From assembly GCA_907165135.1 (NCBI GenBank), contig OU015566.1:13128157-13192156 (forward strand): 64,000 bases of DNA, given 5' to 3'. This document shows positions 59,060 through 64,000 of the stretch, piece after piece. A program made the position numbers and the translations under genes. Position 1 is the first letter of the stretch. Every line of letters starts with the position of its first letter. The DNA comes from Oikopleura dioica (taxonomy: Eukaryota; Chordata; Appendicularia; Copelata; Oikopleuridae). The notes below the pieces were generated by a model. The model had not been told where the DNA came from and searched no databases. It worked only from the letters and a program-made list of their open reading frames with translations.

Positions 59060-59880
59060 TCTGTAATAAAAGATTCTGTTAAGTATAGTCAGAAAAAAAC
59101 ATCTACAGGATCTTCTATTTTTAGCAAAAGAAAACATCAATTCTAGTCTGTAAAATCTGCAAAGAACAAGAAAGAATACGCATTTAATTGTATTTTGGAA
59201 ATAGCAGCAAGAATCGTATCTTTGACGTCAAAAATTTAAGGAGGGGGTCGACGAGAATCGGGATTTCCGTGACCAAAAATGCGGGAAAACCTGATAAGAT
59301 AGGCAAAATCTGATTTTACTGGTGGATAGAAAAGGGTTGTAAAAATCAGGCGGCGAAAACTAAAAAAAAATTTTGCCAGAAAAAATCGGTCAAAAATCCC
59401 GTCGAAGTAGGGCCATTTTCGCGAAAATGCACCAAAAATGGTCAATTTTTTACTATTTTGTTCATTTCGAGTCGAACGCACACGCGTGTTTTTGAACTCT
59501 GATTTCGACCCCTAAATTTAATTTTCATCAAATGATTTTAGGCTCAACAGATTCGGGAGAATCTGAAGATTCCAAAATATAAGATTCATATCCTGACTAT
59601 GTGTATAAGCGAAATTACGATCACCCCTGAAAAATTCTCGTCGACCCCCCTTTAAAGCCTTCAGAATTCGACATGATTTTTACTAGAAGCAACAGGAATT
59701 GACGATAAAGAAAATAGATCAAATTGACATTTATGAGCCACTATTGAAGGTCAAAAACTTACGCGAAGATGCTCTAACATTACTTTGCTGAAGTTGTGTG
59801 TTGCGCTGACGTGGATTCCGGATTTGAAAAATATTGATGCAATAATATAGATAAAGTATCGCGTCGTGAGTTAAGTTGAA
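59060..59880. other. Intergenic, nothing assigned
   Basis: Short frames with poor composition; no repeats with defined borders. Confidence 0.4.
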
Positions 59881-59883
59881 ATG

Positions 59884-60063
59884 GGTTTAGTTCTTTGTGA
59901 CAAAAAGTGCTTCCCAAGACTTGTCGCGGATAGTCGCATCGTTGTCAAATCGCATGATTCCGGATCTGCCCCTGTTTTCATCTCAAATAAGGCTGCCGCC
60001 TGGGCACGGCTGGCGTCGTTTTCTAGAGCGAGGCACGTGACCACGTCCCACTATCAACCTTGC
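59884..60063 (-). pseudogene. Coding-like minus-strand fragment with a frame offset
   Basis: One minus frame reads ..LALENDASRAQAAALFEMKTG.., and after about 59985 the neighbouring frame reads better (..GIMRFDNDATIRDKSWEALF..) to TAA. The shift could be a frameshift, a micro-intron with poor sites, or chance. No family is recognised and no further exons could be attached. Confidence 0.22.
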
Positions 60064-60458
60064 TTCATCCCGGGCTGACCGCAAAAATCTCAAAATGATA
60101 ACTCAAGTCCCCGCTTATCAATTTTTCGCCCGGATAGCCCAGGCGGCACCGACTATCATTTCATTACTCTCATAGCAATTTTGACATAACGAAAGAAAGG
60201 CCAAACGAAGAGAAGTTTAGAAAAAGTGCAAGCTTGCTGTTGACTCAACCTGGGACGTTGATTAAGAAACCGCCACCATGACCGGGCAGTCGACGCCACA
60301 GCATTCATTGCATAATCTAGCGTGACCTATTCGCCGTTGTCAGACGAAACGAAATGCAATTAATTCGGCAATTCACGCATATGGCCTAAAAGTTTACATG
60401 ACATTTCCTTCCAAATCCAAAAATGGATAATGGGAGCATGAGTAGCTACTGTAGTAAG

Positions 60459-60641
60459 GGGTTATCATTCGAGCTGCCCCTAACCCTGAAACAGGGGGTC
60501 ACGCCAACCCCCTCCCCCTGAGACCCCCACCTTATGCCTAAACCAGGGGCTTCGCCCCGGACCCCACTTCCTAACCCTAACCCCTAGCCTAGATTCTAGA
60601 GATATTCGATGGCTCGAATCATAGGCTCGAATGATAACCCC
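60459..60641. mobile_element. 183-bp GC-rich TIR element with CCCTAA repeats
   Basis: Ends are GGGGTTATCATTCGAGC and its complement. The inside has several CCCTAACCC pieces, a GGGGCTTCGCCCC hairpin (60546-60558) and a C-rich strand. No target duplication was found. Confidence 0.7.
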
Positions 60642-60659
60642 TCTCTACGCGTAGTTACT

Positions 60660-61120
60660 GTTACCCCCTATTCCTTTGTCAGAAAGTGCGCGAATTTTCT
60701 CCTAGACAACGAGAACTGCCTTGATGACTGATTTACGATTTACGAACATTCCTACCTCTCCCCGGCAATTTTCCTAAATGCCACTGCCGACAAGACAGAC
60801 TCAGAAATACTCAGAACCGGAATGGCAAAAGGTGAAAGTCAGACAGGAACGGAAAAACGTATCTTTCCCATGAAAATTCAACGAGTTCTCAACCCGAAGT
60901 CGTTTCTTTTTTTTCTGTTACAAAAGGCGGTCTATGCAAAATCTATGTTTTGGCAGCAAACTTGGCAATAACGCCAGACTTCGTTTTACCGGCAAAAAGG
61001 GAAAAGAACCGCGGTGAACTTTTTCCCAGACGGTTTTTTGTTTAACATTAGAGAACTGACCGATGACGACAAGTATGAACTTATTTGAGATCTCAATTTT
61101 AGTTGAAAACGAGTTTTGAT
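60660..61120. other. Intergenic, nothing assigned
   Basis: No exon or element seen. Confidence 0.4.
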
Positions 61121-61138
61121 AGTTAGTAAAGATCTCTA

Positions 61139-61315
61139 ATGGAAAGCCGCGTAGCGGCTTTTTTAACAATCAAGCCGCGAAGCGGCTTCAGCAGAGTTTG
61201 AAAATAGATTGAAAAGGTAATTTTGCGAAGCCGTCTCGCGGCTTCGTTTTTGAAAAAGCCGCTACGCGGCTTTTCATCAAAGTTTTTTTCAGAAAATAAC
61301 TCAGGTTTTCTACAC
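61139..61315. repeat. Palindrome-rich element with AAGCCGCGWAGCGGCTT motifs, copy 2
   Basis: The arrangement of four palindromes is the same as at 46901-47085, with the same spacer style (TTTTGCGAAGCCG..) and the same right border ACTCAGGTTTTCT. The third palindrome has mutated (GCCGTCTCGCGGC). Confidence 0.85.
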
Positions 61316-61319
61316 AGGC

Positions 61320-61905
61320 TCGCGAGCCCAGTTTCGCATCGCTAATCAGAGGTCAAAATATTTAGTTGCCAGGGTAAATAAAATCAACGTTTTCCTACGT
61401 TCATTAAACTTAGGCAAAATTCGATCTACAGGGAAAGCGGATTTCCTTGGCAACGGCCTTGTAGGTCTTCCTTGTTCCGAGTTACATAACTGTACTGTTA
61501 GAACTGACTATAAACTTTCATCGGGCGATAAAGCGCATAATTTTGATGCGAAGGTCACTTTGACGCATTTACTCTTTTTTACTTGAAAGCAAATGTTTTA
61601 TTATCGCCGCGGAATTTCAAAATTCCAAAAAAGAAAGCAGCTTCAAATTCTTGTGTTATTTATCGATGAACCTTGATGGCTTTTAAACCCAAAATCAGCA
61701 AAGCACCGGTAGTAGCCCGCGTTGATTTTGGCGGGAAACGAGCACGCGCACCTGCATGTTTCGGCGAGATTTTACTCTCAATAATTGTCAGTCACTTTTG
61801 CCGAGAATTTTTAATCGTGAGAGAATCAAGCTGACCACCTAATACAGTGCGAATTCGTGTGAAAAAATACTCAAATTACAGTTCTAAAATTAGGTCAACA
61901 AAGAA
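61320..61905. other. Intergenic, nothing assigned
   Basis: No exon or element seen between palindrome-element copies 2 and 3. Confidence 0.4.
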
Positions 61906-61911
61906 ACCTGC

Positions 61912-62057
61912 GTCGAAAACCTGAGTCAGGATCTGGAAGAACTTTCACAAAAAGCCGCACAGCCAGAAATTCTGGCCCAGAATTAAAATAGATACAAATG
62001 GTAATTCTGCGCGGCTTTTCTTTTGAGCTTTTTCAGACCCTGACTCAGGTTTTCGAC
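61912..62057. mobile_element. 146-bp TIR element related to the GCCGC palindrome family, copy 3
   Basis: The ends are GTCGAAAACCTGAGTCAGG and its complement, continuing into ATCTG / CAGAC. Inside are AAAAAGCCGC and GCGCGGCTTTT and a CCAGAATTCTGG-like hairpin. It shows both termini, whereas copies 1 and 2 show only the right-hand TGACTCAGGTTTTC. Confidence 0.8.
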
Positions 62058-62069
62058 AAAGATTTTGTA

Positions 62070-62600
62070 AATAAACACAATATCAGATGGATTTTTGACG
62101 TCATTAGTGGTTTTATTTACGAATTTAACGCATCTGTGACTTTTTAACAGCGCATCAGGATTTACGAAATGGTTCCTGGAAAATGGCGCAAGTTCAGTCC
62201 GAGTTCACAGCGCGGGGGTTTTTCTAAACTTGACTGCCGATGTCCCCCGCGCGGATTTTGTTTTGACACTTTTTCGAGATTATTGAGCCGGTAATTTATT
62301 CGCGATTATACGGTCTTATAGAGTGCACAAACAGTCCTGTCCAGCTAAAAATTGATGATGGAAGATGTGCGAAGTTTCACGTGAGGCCGAGAACTGATGA
62401 AATTATGATTGGCGTACGGCCGATAATCCGCGCTCTGTTTTTTCAGAGCTGAACTCAGAAATCTGCAATTTCAAGTTTGCACTTTTGTGGCACTTTTTTT
62501 TTTGAATTGACGCTGGGTTTATTTTGCGAGAAATGAGCATTTCACGGGTTGACCTTTTTCGCGCCAACCGCTGACCGGACGTTGGGATGAATATCGCTCC
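62070..62600. promoter_or_regulatory. Upstream region of the 62.6-64.0-kb cluster
   Basis: Intergenic sequence with no exon. No TATA box is evident near the candidate first ATG at 62606, so the promoter cannot be placed more precisely. Confidence 0.3.
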
Positions 62601-62605
62601 TTCGA

Positions 62606-62942
62606 ATGAAGCAAATCGGCGCCTCTGCCAAAGATCAAATTATGAATACAGCATTTTGTTTTCTAAAAACATCATTGCCGGCGCCTAGGAGTTCGTTGCT
62701 TGTTCTGAATAATCAACTTCCAATTTGGGAAAATGAAGAAGTCAGGTTTTTAAACGGAAGTACCCACCCTGGCGCATCATATTTTATATTTCTTTTTGGC
62801 GAATAAATTGATATACTGGCGATTTAACATCAATATTCGCAGTTTTTTAAAACCGATAAAGCTGCGAACAGGAATTGTCCTTTCTACTGAAACGGTAACC
62901 CCGATTTCGGTCGTTGAAATCAAGGAGGAGAACGAGCTCTGA
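62606..62942 (+). CDS. Candidate small cistron upstream of the membrane-protein gene
   Basis: ATG at 62606, exon to 62745, GT-AG intron of 97 nt, second exon 62843-62942 ending TGA; about 79 residues. The C-terminal part (SFLKPIKLRTGIVLSTETV.., ..VEIKEENEL) is protein-like, the N-terminal part less so. The stop is 14 nt before the next ATG, a spacing that fits larvacean operons, in which downstream genes are trans-spliced. It may equally be a 5' leader of the next gene. No family recognised. Confidence 0.33.
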
Positions 62943-62956
62943 GTTCTATTGAAAAA

Positions 62957-64000
62957 ATGCCGCTTTGCATTCTTGATGACATTCAAAAACGCAACGAAAA
63001 CGGAGAGTCAACTGTCGACGTGTCAGACAAGAAGTCGTCAGAAACCGCTTCTACCCGTATCTCAGAATATTTTTCATCTCCAAGAGAACACTACTAGCTA
63101 TGGTTATCGAGGAGGAGAACGAACGGTTGGATGATTCAATTTTCCTAACGAAAATCCAGGTATTTTTTACAAAAATATTGGTTGAATCTTATTGAATACA
63201 AGTGTCTCGATTGCGACTGTATTGGCGTTTTGAGACAAAAAGGGAAGAATGTTTATTTATTGCCTGAGGAAGTTTTGACGATTCGAAGCATTCATACTCA
63301 AGAGTACGACATAAAAAGATTTGAGAAAAACAGAACATGGAAGAAAAAGGTGACCGAAAAAATGAGCCTGGCAAAGCATGGAAACGCGACAGATACTCAA
63401 CTTAAAGTTTATCTTACGCTTGGCTCTGTTTTCTGGATTACCGTCATGCTCATAGGTATTTTGACCATAGTTCTAGTGAAAACTTCATATTTCTAGCAAA
63501 TTTTCTTTCATTGGAGAAATCCCGCGGTGTAACAACCTTTCTGACTTCGACTTGCCACCGTAATTACAAAAAATGCGTTCGAATCGCAACGATGGACTAC
63601 TGCGGCCATTTGATGAAGCAATGTTATGAAACTCAAAAATTCATCCTTCCTGAAGCTGTTTCAAAGATGGAGCCTACCAAAGCGGCGCCGCTTGTTTTTT
63701 CTGAAGAAGAAAATGAAGTGAATCTCCGCCGATGTCAGAAGAAACAGTTTTATGACCAAAAAATCTGCCGACCTCTTTGTTCCAAAACTCTCATTTTGAA
63801 ATCAACAAGAAATAGCGCAATCCCGCCCTGCGAATTGATGTGTTTCGAACTGACAAGATCTTCTGACGCAGCCGGAGAAATTTGCCCTTTTCAGAAATAC
63901 TGTCAAAAGGGATGTCCTTGTCCTTATTACGAGAGTGAAAAAATGGAGACGCGTCAGAAATGGGAAAACCTGAAATTGTCAACAAGGCCATCGAGGCCAT
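62957..64000 (+). CDS. Single-pass membrane protein with Cys-rich ectodomain (5' part, continues past window)
   Basis: Exons 62957-63056, 63098-63159, 63203-63475 and 63517-64000 (incomplete) join in frame across three GT-AG introns of 41, 43 and 41 nt. The N-terminal 120 residues are hydrophilic and Lys-rich with a CLDCDC motif (residues 55-60); about residues 123-145 form one hydrophobic helix (VYLTLGSVFWITV.. to ..IVL), preceded by basic residues, which predicts a type II orientation. The ectodomain has many Cys residues (CHRNYKKC, YCGHLMKQC, CRPLC, CELMC, CPFQKYCQKGCPCPYYE). GCPCP-type Cys motifs occur in larvacean secreted proteins as I recall them, but no family can be named. An alternative third intron (63435-63475, GTATTTTG..TTTCTAG) also keeps the frame but shortens the membrane helix. 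Confidence 0.65.

Overview
The window is animal nuclear DNA with low gene density. Genes are split by introns of two classes: very short GT-AG introns (41-50 nt) and introns of 0.3-8 kb filled with palindromic transposon remnants. The one securely identified gene, gamma-tubulin complex component 2 (GCP2), also has at least four introns whose best boundaries are GA...AG instead of GT...AG. Micro-introns, GA-AG introns, a possible operon-like cluster with almost no intergenic space (62.6-64.0 kb) and TTAGGG-type telomere-like tracts together point to a tunicate of the larvacean (appendicularian) group. The low density of genes suggests a species with a larger genome than the very compact Oikopleura dioica. 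This placement is an inference; no rRNA or mitochondrial marker is present.

Layout. 1-0.56 kb: minisatellite and a probable 3' end of a minus-strand gene with a 65-nt intron. 0.56-3.4 kb: no firm gene. 3.4-28.2 kb: GCP2 on the plus strand, 18 exons, about 876 codons. Its introns carry an 8-bp-TSD hAT-type MITE (intron 5), two inverted-repeat elements (intron 6), a TIR-bounded intron (7), a 5.2-kb foldback element built on 57-bp tandem repeats (intron 8), a MITE with a 9-bp target duplication (intron 9) and a TTAA-flanked element (intron 16). 28.2-54.9 kb: mostly intergenic and repetitive, with a few weak coding islands, a TTAA-flanked 739-bp palindrome, a 1.5-kb hAT-like element, an inverted 9-bp satellite, and a second copy of the intron-5 MITE. 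54.5-57.5 kb: a three-exon gene of unknown function with a TATA box and CTCF/YY1-like motifs upstream. 57.5-62.6 kb: intergenic with small palindromic elements. 62.6-64.0 kb: a possible small cistron, then the 5' part of a gene for a single-pass membrane protein with a Cys-rich ectodomain; it runs off the right edge.

The genes do not form a pathway. The striking theme is how inverted-repeat elements and introns overlap: most large GCP2 introns hold a recognisable element, and one GA-AG intron has inverted repeats lying at its own splice boundaries, as expected if the element is the intron.
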